Below, piece by piece: positions 35,055 to 43,567 of a stretch of 64,000 nt of DNA. Both the position numbers and the translations under genes were made by a program. Under the pieces are notes generated by a model that made no database searches, had not been told where the DNA came from, and saw only the letters and a program-made list of their open reading frames with translations. Where the stretch lies: positions 124,001 to 188,000 of the forward strand of contig MWTB01000021.1 in the NCBI GenBank assembly GCA_002050275.1. Direction: 5' to 3'. How positions within the stretch are numbered: position 1 is the stretch's first letter; each line of letters starts with the position of its first letter. Source of the stretch: Anaerolineae bacterium UTCFX1 (lineage in GTDB: Bacteria > Chloroflexota > Anaerolineae > Anaerolineales > Villigracilaceae).

Positions 35055-36074
35055 TCATTGATTCCGGACGATAAAAGTCAACAGACTGTCCAAGTATCTT
35101 TCTGCAAATTCAATGATCACCACGTCCGGCTTGCGCTCATCTACCCAGGAAAAATTCCACAAGCCGCCGCCGCTGAAATTTTGGACGTACACGCTGCTAT
35201 GGAAATGCTCCCCAAGCATAGGGATTACGCTAAAGAAGAACGAATCGTGATACATAACAAGGTCGGGCAGATCGGCGTTGCGGTTATACGAAAACATTAA
35301 TTTTCGCCCACCCAAGTTGATCGTTTTATAAGCGCTGTTCAAGTCAAACATCGGCGCGAATTGAATTCTCGATTCAGACAACAACGTCGTCCCCATTGTG
35401 GCAGCTAGATCGAGCGTATCCGGTTCACGAACGACCGGTTCAAAGTCAGAGGCGGGACGCGCCGCGAGATTCGGATGCGTTTTATGCAACTCGTCCATGA
35501 TCGCTGAATAGGCAATATATGCGCCATAATCATTCCAATGGGTATCGGTGGCATAATAAATCTGGCGTTCCTCTTTGGCGGCGAGAAGTGGAGAGCGCAG
35601 GTCAATCACCCGCGTTTTGCCGCTGGCGCGCAGCGCGCCAGCGACCTGATCTAACTTGGAAATCGTTCCATATACGGGGATTTGTTCGGGGACGCGTTCC
35701 GGATAGATCGTGTTTTTATTCGGCGGTATCACGAGCAGCAGCGTAATGCCGCGCCCGGCGTAATCTTCTGACAATGCGTCCAAACTCGTCTGGAAAGCCG
35801 ACAACTCTTTTTCGGTAAATAGATCGATTCTCTGATAATCTTCTATATCGCCCTCGGCGGTATAGATCAACCAACCGTCGTCGCCGACGAGCGTTTTGGG
35901 GAAGACGCGGTCTCCAATAAGCAGCCGCAAGTTAGAGAACAAAGCGATCAAGCGGGAGCGTCCGTAAAAGGAATCTCCGATTTCATAGGGGTCAAGCGCC
36001 AGAGTCCGCAGAGGAGCGAGAAGAAGCCCCATAAAAACGATAATGAAACCGATGGAATAGATTCTCGCCTTCAT
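35055..36074 (-). CDS. AlgX/AlgJ-like SGNH acyltransferase-type protein
   Basis: After a signal-anchor (about 1-22) the 339-residue protein has an SGNH-like domain seen in AlgX/AlgJ/DHHW proteins: LVIPPNKNTIYPERVPEQIP, the ATDTHWNDYGAYIAYSAIM motif with the catalytic Asp-His pair, and MYHDSFFFSVIPML with a serine. These proteins acetylate polysaccharide in the periplasm or outside. The true start overlaps the MBOAT stop (ATGA); a longer frame upstream would run into that gene and is rejected. No alginate synthase is nearby, so another polymer is the likely target. Confidence 0.82.
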   Translation of the reverse strand: MKARIYSIGFIIVFMGLLLAPLRTLALDPYEIGDSFYGRSRLIALFSNLRLLIGDRVFPKTLVGDDGWLIYTAEGDIEDYQRIDLFTEKELSAFQTSLDALSEDYAGRGITLLLVIPPNKNTIYPERVPEQIPVYGTISKLDQVAGALRASGKTRVIDLRSPLLAAKEERQIYYATDTHWNDYGAYIAYSAIMDELHKTHPNLAARPASDFEPVVREPDTLDLAATMGTTLLSESRIQFAPMFDLNSAYKTINLGGRKLMFSYNRNADLPDLVMYHDSFFFSVIPMLGEHFHSSVYVQNFSGGGLWNFSWVDERKPDVVIIEFAERYLDSLLTFIVRNQ

Positions 36075-37492
36075 CAGAATCTCTCGTATATGCCCGGCAA
36101 AAATTGTCCGTTGACCATCGCGCCGATCGAGATGATGAATAGAACAAAAAGCAAAAGGTCCGTCGTCAAGCGCAGAAACGGCGATCGTTCGGCGCGCAGA
36201 TAAAGGTAATCGCCAAGCGGCAGGCAAAATAGAACCCCGGCGGCGAACGCAATAAGAAAAGACGGTTCGATGAACGGCAACGGACTAGTTGCCAAAAAGG
36301 ATAAAGGGATCGTTTCAGCGCTTCCGCTGAACAGAAATTTAAGGAACGATCCGGCGTATTCTAAATTTGGCGCGCGGAAAATTAGCCATGTAAACAAAAC
36401 AACTGTTAGCGCGTAGAGGCGGCGAAGCGGACGGAACAACCTTCGCAGCCAGCGATTCAAGAATAGGTTCTCAAGCGCAATGAAGAATCCATGAAGCGCC
36501 CCCCACAGCGCGAACTCTACCGCCGCGCCATGCCATAGACCTGTTAGGAAGAAAACAATCAGAACGTTGAGGGGTTGACCAATCACAGGGACGCGCCGCC
36601 TCTCCAGCGGATAAAAAACATAATCGCGGAACCACGACGAAAGCGAAATGTGCCAGCGTCGCCAAAAATCTCCAACGCTCTCCGCCATATATGGATTATT
36701 GAAGTTTTCGGCAAAGCGCAAGCCCATCATAGAAGCGAGTCCTATCGCCATATCAGTATAGCCAGAAAAATCATAATAGATCTGCAAAGCGTAACCTGTT
36801 AATGCGAGCCAACCGAAAAGCGGGGTTGTAGAACCGACCGGCAGTCCGAACGTCGCATCAACGACTTTTGACAACGTATCCGCGATCAAAATCTTCTTAG
36901 CGGAACCAGCCATAAAGCGGCGCATGCCGCCCGAAATCTGTCGAGTGTCGAGCGTGGGAGCGGGCAGGCTTTCTGCCAGCGTGCGATATCGCACGATCGG
37001 GCCTACAAGTAATTTCGGGAAAAGCAATATGTAAAACGCAAAAGCGCCAAGCGATCCTTCCGCCTTGACCGCGCCCTTTCGCACATCGAGCAAATAGGAG
37101 ATCAATTGAAAACTAATGTAGGATAAGCCCAACGGAAACGTCAACGCATCCAGCCATCCCGCAACGCGCCCCGGCAGAAACTCTCCGAATCGCAAGAGGA
37201 ATCCATCGCCGTACACAATGAAAACTTTGAAAAACGCTAAAACTCCGACATTCCCCAATAAGCCCAGCGGAAGAATCCATTTTGCGGGTTTGGCTTCCAA
37301 GCGCCGCCCAAGCCAATAATTAAAGAGAATCAGCGCCGCTATCCAAACAAGATTAACAACGCTGCCCCACGCATAAAACAACAGACTGGCGAGAATCCCG
37401 ATGAGCGGGCGCCAGCGCGGCTGGGCAAAGAAATAGAGGATGAGGAAGAACGGCAGGAACAGAAATAGAAATACAGCAGTGACAAAATTCAT
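36074..37492 (-). CDS. MBOAT O-acyltransferase (AlgI-like)
   Basis: This membrane enzyme passes an acyl group (usually acetyl) across the membrane to a periplasmic partner. The 472-residue protein has about eleven hydrophobic segments. The family block FWRRWHISLSSWFRDYVFYP and the invariant His in LTGLWHGAAVEFALWG are clear. The next gene is an AlgX-like protein, coupled by a four-base overlap, which makes a two-gene acetylation module. It is the first gene of the pair; no other polysaccharide gene touches it. Confidence 0.9.
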   Translation of the reverse strand: MNFVTAVFLFLFLPFFLILYFFAQPRWRPLIGILASLLFYAWGSVVNLVWIAALILFNYWLGRRLEAKPAKWILPLGLLGNVGVLAFFKVFIVYGDGFLLRFGEFLPGRVAGWLDALTFPLGLSYISFQLISYLLDVRKGAVKAEGSLGAFAFYILLFPKLLVGPIVRYRTLAESLPAPTLDTRQISGGMRRFMAGSAKKILIADTLSKVVDATFGLPVGSTTPLFGWLALTGYALQIYYDFSGYTDMAIGLASMMGLRFAENFNNPYMAESVGDFWRRWHISLSSWFRDYVFYPLERRRVPVIGQPLNVLIVFFLTGLWHGAAVEFALWGALHGFFIALENLFLNRWLRRLFRPLRRLYALTVVLFTWLIFRAPNLEYAGSFLKFLFSGSAETIPLSFLATSPLPFIEPSFLIAFAAGVLFCLPLGDYLYLRAERSPFLRLTTDLLLFVLFIISIGAMVNGQFLPGIYERF

Positions 37493-37524
37493 AGCGGCGC
37501 TTCGTTAAGATTCTATCTCCACGA

Positions 37525-38430
37525 TTACTTCTGACTCACCGCCTTCTTCCAGTATCGCAACAACCCATCCGCGCTCATGCCAAGCGGGTTGGCAAGTTCG
37601 TAGGCTTTGACGACATCCTCGCTCAACCCCGCCGATTTACCTTCCTCCATCGCCCAACGGGTAAAACTCTCGCGCAACTCCTCGATGGTCGGGGCGTCCT
37701 TCATGGCTTGCTCCAGCCAACGCTCGGCGGAATCAAGTCCTTTCTCCACTTCGTCTAACTGCCATTCCACATCCTCATACATTCCAAAGTGAGTCGGCGC
37801 GAGGCGAGCGGGTTCGAGCGCGCGCAGTTTCCGCGCGCTTTCGCGCCAGCGTTCAAGGTGCAATTCGGGCGGCGGCATGGGGACGCGCAAGTATTGATAG
37901 CCCGGGATTCGCACGCCGCCTACATCGCCACAGAAGAAGGTATCTTCAAGTTGGTATGCAAAGTGATGCTCCGCGTGTCCGGGCGTATTATGCGGAATAA
38001 ATTCTACATTGCCGATCTTGACGCCTTCGCCATCGTTCGCTACATGCAATTTATTTTCAGGCACAGACAAGAATTCGCCCCATAGCAAATCCATGCGGTC
38101 GCCGTAGATGCGCGCAGCGCTGGCGAGTAATTTTTCAGGGTTGAGCATGTGCGGTGCGCCGATAGGATGGACATAGATCTCAGCGCCTTGCGTCGCAAGC
38201 CGTCCCGCCGCGCCCGCATGATCGAGATGGATATGCGTCAGCAGAACGTGAGTTACATCGCGGGTAGATAAGCCCTGCGCCGCAAGCTCAGCCTGTAGTC
38301 CGGGAAGAGTCGAGCCCGGTCCGCTTTCGATCAAAATAACCGCATCTCCGCTCCGAATCAAATAAGAAGCGATGGCATGCGAACGTCCTTGGAAGTTCAA
38401 GTCAAGTGTGTCAATACGGGTCTGCGCCAT
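37525..38430 (-). CDS. Metallo-beta-lactamase fold hydrolase
   Basis: The zinc motif HIHLDHAG (H66, H68, D70, H71) is complete, with later ligands in TPGHAEHHFAYQ and an APTHFG. This family covers hydroxyacylglutathione hydrolases, lactonases and nucleases; the 301-residue length and the C-terminal helical extension (about 205-301) do not settle it. The ATG has GGAGG four bases upstream, so its 34-base overlap with the DUF58 gene is real. It lies at the end of the MoxR-DUF58 unit, but a link is unproven. Confidence 0.85.
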   Translation of the reverse strand: MAQTRIDTLDLNFQGRSHAIASYLIRSGDAVILIESGPGSTLPGLQAELAAQGLSTRDVTHVLLTHIHLDHAGAAGRLATQGAEIYVHPIGAPHMLNPEKLLASAARIYGDRMDLLWGEFLSVPENKLHVANDGEGVKIGNVEFIPHNTPGHAEHHFAYQLEDTFFCGDVGGVRIPGYQYLRVPMPPPELHLERWRESARKLRALEPARLAPTHFGMYEDVEWQLDEVEKGLDSAERWLEQAMKDAPTIEELRESFTRWAMEEGKSAGLSEDVVKAYELANPLGMSADGLLRYWKKAVSQK

Positions 38431-39719
38431 GGGGCCTCCTGAAAATCAGTTTTATTATAGAACGAGGAAAGCATTGCGCCGAGGTCTTCTCCGCAAGATA
38501 CGCGACAGACCGGCGTTTTACGTTCTTCCAGCAAGCGCGCCAGCTTCTCATTCTCTGCGCGCGAGCCGAACGAGCGGATCATCAGCAACACGACAACCGG
38601 ACGAAGGTTTCTACGCTGAAGGCTGTCTATTGCGATCAGCAATTCAGGTTGCGTCGTCGGCGTGATAAGAATTGCGCTGCTGCCCTGCGGCAACTGCCCC
38701 ATTTGCGCGGCAACGAGCGCGGAAAGCGAGAGAGGGCTCTCATCTTGAATAAATGCCAATGCTTCGAGGATTTTCGCTTCTTGTCGTTGGCTTCGTTCGG
38801 CAGGGATGATTTTATACGATTTTCCTGAGGCGGCGATTAAACCGACGGATCGGCGCTCTCTCAGAAAATAGCGCGCCAACGACGCGGCGGCGCTGATCGA
38901 ATACTCTAACGTGGAAGCCGGCAGTTGGATCTTCCGTCGCCGAAGCAAAAAAAGGTCGTCGGCGGGCGGGCGTTCAAGCTCCGCGTCAGGCTTCGACGTA
39001 TGCGCGCCGCGATGCGCGTCAAGAAACAGCCATACTTCCGATTGCGGATCTCGCTCAAACTCTTTGACCATCAAGCGGTCGCGGCGTACGCTCGTCCGCC
39101 AATGAATGCGTTTGAGCGGATCGCCCGGCACATATTCGCGCACGCCTGCCGCATGCGGAGTGACATCCTGCGACTTCTGCCGTATCGCCTGTCCGCCGGG
39201 CAGCAAGCCCGGCGGCGAAAAGAAAGCAGACACTTCAGCCAACATCGGAAGCACAACCAATTGTTCATTTGCGGGGAATACTTTCGAAACGCGAAAAATA
39301 CCGAACGGATCGCCAGAGCGGATGCGAGTCGGACCGAGCGCGAATCCGCCGCGGGCGACGAGCCAGGTTCGAGCGGTGTACGATCGTTTTTGTCGCGGAG
39401 GCAGCAAAGTTAACACGCGTGATCCGCGCGCAAAGGGTATCGTTGTCTCATTCGACACTTCCAGCCAAAGTTTGGGCGCGCGGCTGGCATTCGTAATTTC
39501 GTAATGCTCTTCGAATATATCGCCCACTGCGGCGCGTAACGAGCGCGCGCGGCGTTCAACGCGTATGCCGTGCAACGAGGTGAACGCCAGCCAGCCTGCA
39601 AAAATCACCAGCGTTAAGCCAGCATAGAATACATGAGCATAAAAGATCGCGCCGTCTATCGCCGAACCTACGCCTCCAATGAGCAACAATGTAAGCGCGA
39701 ACACACGCCCGGCGTTCAC
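38397..39719 (-). CDS. DUF58 domain protein (MoxR-associated)
   Basis: Two membrane segments near the N terminus (about 7-45) precede a beta-rich region and the DUF58 signature YVPGDPLKRIHWRTSVRRDRLMVKEF, then a von Willebrand-like fold with LFLDAHRG. DUF58 proteins are co-transcribed with MoxR AAA ATPases and are thought to help assemble or mature other proteins or metal centres. The MoxR gene overlaps its start by four bases. The 440 residues are normal. A vWA protein of the same system is not seen nearby. Confidence 0.88.
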   Translation of the reverse strand: MNAGRVFALTLLLIGGVGSAIDGAIFYAHVFYAGLTLVIFAGWLAFTSLHGIRVERRARSLRAAVGDIFEEHYEITNASRAPKLWLEVSNETTIPFARGSRVLTLLPPRQKRSYTARTWLVARGGFALGPTRIRSGDPFGIFRVSKVFPANEQLVVLPMLAEVSAFFSPPGLLPGGQAIRQKSQDVTPHAAGVREYVPGDPLKRIHWRTSVRRDRLMVKEFERDPQSEVWLFLDAHRGAHTSKPDAELERPPADDLFLLRRRKIQLPASTLEYSISAAASLARYFLRERRSVGLIAASGKSYKIIPAERSQRQEAKILEALAFIQDESPLSLSALVAAQMGQLPQGSSAILITPTTQPELLIAIDSLQRRNLRPVVVLLMIRSFGSRAENEKLARLLEERKTPVCRVSCGEDLGAMLSSFYNKTDFQEAPWRRPVLTHLT

Positions 39720-40693
39720 GTTGCTTTGCCTTTGCGCTTTTCGACAATCCGATACTCGCCTCCGGGCGCGGCAACGCTGTGAACGATCTCTTGTACAATT
39801 CGATCGGCGCTCAATTCGCGCAGCCGCGCTGCAGGCGAAACGATAATGCGATGCCCAAGGACCGCCACCGCTAAGGCTTTAATATCGTCCGGCAAGACGT
39901 AGTCGCGCCCTTGCAGCGCAGCGCGCGCCTGACTAGCGCGGAACAGCGCCAAACTGCCGCGCGGACTCGCTCCAAGGTACACGTCCGCGCTTCGACGCGT
40001 GCGCCCGACGAGGTCAATGATATATTTCTGCGCGATTGGCGAGACAAACACGGCGCGAACCTCCGTAATCGCCTTCAATAATTCTTTAACTGTGATCACC
40101 GGCGTTAATGCTTCAATCGGGTGCTTAAGCTGTTGCCTGCTAAGAATATTCACTTCCTCCGGCGGGCTGGGATAGCCCATGCGGAGGCGAAGCAGGAAGC
40201 GGTCTAACTGCGCTTCGGGCAACGGGAAAGTGCCCTCATACTCGATTGGGTTTTGCGTAGCGAGCGTCATAAACGGCTTGGGCAACGGATGCGTAATTCC
40301 GTCGACTGTAACCTGTCGTTCCTCCATCGCCTCAAGCAGCGCGGCTTGCGTTTTTGGCGTAGCGCGGTTAATTTCATCGGCAAGGACGATCTGTCCCATG
40401 ATCGGTCCTGCGCGAAACTCAAACTCGCGCTTCTGCTGATTAAAAATAGACACGCCTGTCACGTCGCTAGGCAACATATCGGGCGTGAATTGAATGCGAT
40501 TGAACGTACAATCCAGCGATTTTGCAAAACTGCGCGCAAGCATGGTCTTGCCGACGCCGGGCACATCTTCGATAAGCAAATGCCCCTGACTGAGTAAACC
40601 AATCGTCGCTAACTCTAATGCCTGACGTTTACCCATAATTACTTTTTCAAGGTTGCCAAGCAGTTTTTCGCCAAAATTTTGAATGTTTGACAT
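39716..40693 (-). CDS. MoxR family AAA ATPase
   Basis: Walker A lies in EDVPGVGKTML (about 42-52). Walker B is VLADEINRATPKTQAALLEAMEE. MoxR ATPases act as chaperones in assembly of enzymes or cell-envelope complexes. The 325-residue length is typical. It is coupled with the DUF58 gene (overlap ATGA), the standard pair. The region upstream to tRNA-Arg (about 280 bases) has no convincing gene. Confidence 0.93.
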   Translation of the reverse strand: MSNIQNFGEKLLGNLEKVIMGKRQALELATIGLLSQGHLLIEDVPGVGKTMLARSFAKSLDCTFNRIQFTPDMLPSDVTGVSIFNQQKREFEFRAGPIMGQIVLADEINRATPKTQAALLEAMEERQVTVDGITHPLPKPFMTLATQNPIEYEGTFPLPEAQLDRFLLRLRMGYPSPPEEVNILSRQQLKHPIEALTPVITVKELLKAITEVRAVFVSPIAQKYIIDLVGRTRRSADVYLGASPRGSLALFRASQARAALQGRDYVLPDDIKALAVAVLGHRIIVSPAARLRELSADRIVQEIVHSVAAPGGEYRIVEKRKGKAT

Positions 40694-40945
40694 GAATCAA
40701 TCCTTAACGTAGGCAATTCTACGCTCGTTTGCCGAAACAAGCAATCTGCACAAAAATGCCGCCCTATAGCTTACGAAATAATTGAAGGGCGCTTATTTTG
40801 CGCCAAGGAATTTACACAATCAGACGCTCTACCTTGCGTTATTTTGGCCAGGTCGATCTTTGGAGAAGTCTTCATAGCGCCGCCATTTTCTACAAACACC
40901 GCCGCATACAGGTTTATCAAAGCCATCCACTGCCATCTATCTGCG

Positions 40946-40967
40946 CCTGATTCAAATCAGGTATAAT
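40946..40967 (+). promoter_or_regulatory. tRNA-Arg promoter with a palindrome in the spacer
   Basis: TATAAT at 40962-40967 is ten bases from the tRNA. CCTGAT-TCAA-ATCAGG (40946-40961) is a 6-bp inverted repeat that abuts the -10 box and would sit in the -35/-10 spacer, a place for a regulator. Confidence 0.5.
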
Positions 40968-40976
40968 CGCCGCTAC

Positions 40977-41049
40977 GCCCCAGTAGCTCAATGGATAGAG
41001 CGCCTGACTTCGGATCAGTAGGTTGTGGGTTCGACTCCTGCCTGGGGCG
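40977..41049 (+). tRNA. tRNA-Arg (anticodon TCG)
   Basis: All arms fold: acceptor GCCCCAG/CTGGGGC, D stem GCTC/GAGC, anticodon loop CTTCGGA, T loop TTCGACT. The anticodon TCG reads CGA codons. The anticodon stem has a mismatch at its outer pair (C27-T43). CCA is not encoded. A T run follows at 41052. Confidence 0.93.
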
Positions 41050-41119
41050 CCTTTTTATTCTATATCTACATAGAAAAGAAACGCCCAATCTATTACCCAC
41101 CCTACCAAACAAATAGATT

Positions 41120-41125
41120 TATAAT
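41120..41125 (+). promoter_or_regulatory. -10 box TATAAT for the SUMF-like lipoprotein gene
   Basis: A perfect -10 about 50 bases before the start, followed by AAGGAG at 41166-41171. Confidence 0.35.
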
Positions 41126-41177
41126 TTGCGCGTCATTTAATGGATAATTTAATCTCTTCTTTCAGAAGGAGATGCAA

Positions 41178-42110
41178 ATGACGAAAACGCTGCTAATCTT
41201 TTTCGTTTTGATAACGGTCGTCATCGTTGGCTGTAGCCCTGCCGCAGTTCCGCCGCGTCCACAAATTGAAAGCGTGGCTTCGCCCGATAGCGCGGCTCTC
41301 GCTCGACTCGGCAACGTTATGACCTCGCCCAAAGATGGCGCGACGCTGATCTACATCCCCGCCGGAGAATTTGTGATGGGCTCCGTGCGCGGATTGACGG
41401 ACGAGCAGCCCGCTCACAAAACGTACCTCGACGCGTTTTGGCTGGACAAGACCGAAGTCACAAATGAAGCGTATCGCTTATGCGTAGAGGCAGAAGTTTG
41501 CAGCCTGCCGCTCTATACGGAATATTACGACGATCTCACCTACGCGCTTCATCCTGTGGCGTATGTTTCATGGGATCAAGGCAGATTATATTGCGACTGG
41601 GCAGACCGCCGACTTCCTACCGAGGCGGAATGGGAGAAAGCCGCTACATGGAATCCGCGCACACAAGAAAAGTATATCTATCCCTGGGGAAATGAATACG
41701 ATTGCACAAAAGGAAATTACGACGATGAAACAGATTTGGACGCCTCGCTTATGCAAGATGGACTGATCGCCTGCGATGGGTTCAAGAAAAGCGCGCCTGT
41801 GGGCAGTTTTCCACAAGCCGCCAGTCCGTATGGCGCATTGGATATGGGCGGAAATGTCTGGGAATGGGTGCACGACGCTTTCCAGGAAACCGACCCGTTC
41901 CTCTTTCCAGAAGTTAAGAATTATTACGCCGTTTCACCGTATAAGAATCCGCAAGGAGTTGATCCCACAACGACAATCTATCGCGTCTTACGCGGCGGCT
42001 CATGGAACTTCACATACGGGTTTGGACGCGCAGCATACCGCTTATGGTTTCCGCTATACGATAAATATGACGGCATGGGATTCCGTTGCGCAATGGACGC
42101 CGCGCAATGA
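41178..42110 (+). CDS. SUMF1/FGE-fold lipoprotein without FGE catalytic cysteines
   Basis: A lipobox (VIVGC) makes this a lipoprotein. The rest is a full formylglycine-generating-enzyme fold: GEFVMGSVRGLTDEQPAH, DAFWLDKTEVTNEAYR, CDWADRRLPTEAEWEKAA, YGALDMGGNVWEWV, YRVLRGGSW, and GFRCA. The loop that carries two copper-binding cysteines in true enzymes has no Cys here (NFTYGFG), so it is probably a binding or structural protein. The start is the ATG at 41178, six bases after AAGGAG; the ATG at 41172 is too close. No sulfatase is adjacent. Confidence 0.85.
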   Translation: MTKTLLIFFVLITVVIVGCSPAAVPPRPQIESVASPDSAALARLGNVMTSPKDGATLIYIPAGEFVMGSVRGLTDEQPAHKTYLDAFWLDKTEVTNEAYRLCVEAEVCSLPLYTEYYDDLTYALHPVAYVSWDQGRLYCDWADRRLPTEAEWEKAATWNPRTQEKYIYPWGNEYDCTKGNYDDETDLDASLMQDGLIACDGFKKSAPVGSFPQAASPYGALDMGGNVWEWVHDAFQETDPFLFPEVKNYYAVSPYKNPQGVDPTTTIYRVLRGGSWNFTYGFGRAAYRLWFPLYDKYDGMGFRCAMDAAQ

Positions 42111-42139
42111 ATGCACAGGTCAATATTCTCTTTTTTATG

Positions 42140-42145
42140 TATAAT
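42140..42145 (+). promoter_or_regulatory. -10 box TATAAT for the 63-residue protein gene
   Basis: A perfect TATAAT 64 bases before the ATG at 42204. It supports the small gene being real. Confidence 0.4.
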
Positions 42146-42203
42146 TGCGTCGGCCGGGCGCTCTCCATTGCGTAACTATTCCTCTGAAGCGAAATTGATC
42201 GTC

Positions 42204-42395
42204 ATGCTTCTCGACCGCCTCGAACGGATCTCCGCCGACTCGATTTGGGCGCATCGCGCCAGCGGGTTGCGCGGCAGCCTGCTTCGCGCAGTCGAACAAT
42301 ACGCAGCACAGCGTCCGCCGACGGTCGCTTCGCTTAAGTCGTCCGTTCGCTCCGCGTTTTATATCCTGAACAAAGCCGCGAAGGAATTAAAGTAA
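42204..42395 (+). CDS. 63-residue protein of unknown function
   Basis: Reading from the ATG at 42204 gives a 63-residue, mostly helical, basic protein (MLLDRLERISADSIWAHRA). A TTG at 42168 would add 12 residues, and the frame is also open further upstream into the previous gene. The helix and the promoter box at 42140 favour a real gene. No known domain or catalytic residue is seen. Confidence 0.5.
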   Translation: MLLDRLERISADSIWAHRASGLRGSLLRAVEQYAAQRPPTVASLKSSVRSAFYILNKAAKELK

Positions 42396-42444
42396 GATTA
42401 TTCGTGTCAAAATCATCTACAACGCTCATATAGGAAATCAAGAT

Positions 42445-42705
42445 ATGTCAGACCTTTACACGCTCAACCCCTCTCAAATTGTCATGTACGCTACTGAAAC
42501 TTGCCCAGACTGTTTCCGCGCGAAGAAATTTTTTGAATCGCGAAGCATTCCCTATCTTCGCGTAGGACTCGAAGATAATGAAGAAGCCGCCGAATTCGTC
42601 ATGCAGGTCAACAAAGGTCTTCAAAGCGTACCGACCATTATCTTCCCCGACGGCGCCATTCTTGTCGAGCCTAGCTGGGCGGAACTCAGCGCAAAGATGA
42701 GTTAG
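42445..42705 (+). CDS. Glutaredoxin-like protein (CPDC active site)
   Basis: This 86-residue thioredoxin-fold protein has the active site CPDC at residues 20-23, a cis-Pro region (QSVPTIIFPDG, with the invariant VPT), and no extra domain. It resembles mycoredoxin-like glutaredoxins that work with small thiols. It could reduce mixed disulfides on proteins in the cytoplasm. The gene is preceded by GGAAATCAAG-like bases, a weak ribosome binding site. Confidence 0.9.
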   Translation: MSDLYTLNPSQIVMYATETCPDCFRAKKFFESRSIPYLRVGLEDNEEAAEFVMQVNKGLQSVPTIIFPDGAILVEPSWAELSAKMS

Positions 42706-42801
42706 CTCGCGGTTGCTTCGAGGTTCTTGTCGCCAGCAGACGGCAGATCTCTCAAAACATCTTTAATCGTTCAGAAAGTACAATGTAGGCGCGGAGGAAT
42801 A

Positions 42802-43497
42802 ATGAAACGAACGATGCCTTTCATCCTCATTCTATTCTTGCTGTCTTCATGCAACGGCTGGATTATTCAGCCATTGCCGGGCAACGCGCCTACGCCATTC
42901 ACATTTCCCACCCAAGCGCCGTATATATTCACCCCCACGCCGGTCGTAATCGGAGCATACACCGCCACTTCTTCTCCTATTCCAAATACCGCCACGCCAA
43001 CCGCTCTCCCCTTCGATACGCCAAGCGTAACGCCGTTCACGCCCCCCACAGACACAGCGGAAGTCCCCACCCTCACGCCAATTTTCATCCCTTCTGCCTC
43101 TCCGCCTCCCTCCGCTTCCATTATGCTTGTCATATTAGGGTGTAAAACCAGCGTGGATATTTTACACGGCATGGGCGAAGTGACCGACGCCTACATAGTC
43201 GTTAAAAATACCGGCGGAATGCCGCTCACCAACATCAATGTGACACTTTTCGCGCTTGACCCCGGCGCACAACAACATCCCGACCAAACGGCGCGCATTG
43301 ACATCCTACCGATCAAATTTCAAACGCCTCTCAAACTCACGGTTGACACAACCTACAAACAAGCGACGCCTATTCAAGTGGAAGTCTATAGCGACCAAGG
43401 GCTATTCCCGCGCGAAGGCGCCGCTTCTTGCGCCGACATCGGGCTATTTACGCCTATCCCCAGCGGACTCAAAACCCCAGCGCCAATTCCACCCTAA
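42802..43497 (+). CDS. Lipoprotein with Pro/Thr-rich linker and FxLYD/CARDB-like domain
   Basis: Lipobox LLSSC (Cys15-16) and GGAGGAATA before the ATG fix the start at 42802. Residues about 25-110 are a Pro/Thr/Ser-rich low-complexity linker. The C-terminal part (about 115-225) looks like a small beta-sandwich with ILGCKTSVDILHGMGEVTDAYIVVKNTGGMPLTNINV, resembling FxLYD/CARDB units. It is thus a cell-surface protein on a flexible stalk. The true ligand is unknown. Confidence 0.7.
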   Translation: MKRTMPFILILFLLSSCNGWIIQPLPGNAPTPFTFPTQAPYIFTPTPVVIGAYTATSSPIPNTATPTALPFDTPSVTPFTPPTDTAEVPTLTPIFIPSASPPPSASIMLVILGCKTSVDILHGMGEVTDAYIVVKNTGGMPLTNINVTLFALDPGAQQHPDQTARIDILPIKFQTPLKLTVDTTYKQATPIQVEVYSDQGLFPREGAASCADIGLFTPIPSGLKTPAPIPP

Positions 43498-43554
43498 CTG
43501 CTGCGCTTCCTTATAACCGGAGAATCTCAATGGTGCAATCAGATAAAAGTCTAC

Positions 43555-43560
43555 TATAAT
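43555..43560 (+). promoter_or_regulatory. -10 TATAAT; leaderless NYN gene transcript predicted
   Basis: The box ends seven bases before the ATG at 43568, so transcription would start at the codon itself. Confidence 0.5.
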
Positions 43561-43567
43561 TAACTCT

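Noticed and set aside
36075..36227. Longer N terminus of the AlgX-like protein
   Set aside because: The added residues overlap the MBOAT gene, are not signal-like, and the later ATG gives a clean signal anchor and coupling.
40694..40976. Short minus-strand frames upstream of the MoxR gene
   Set aside because: Two frames of about 35-45 codons exist but show no domain, clear start signal or coupling.
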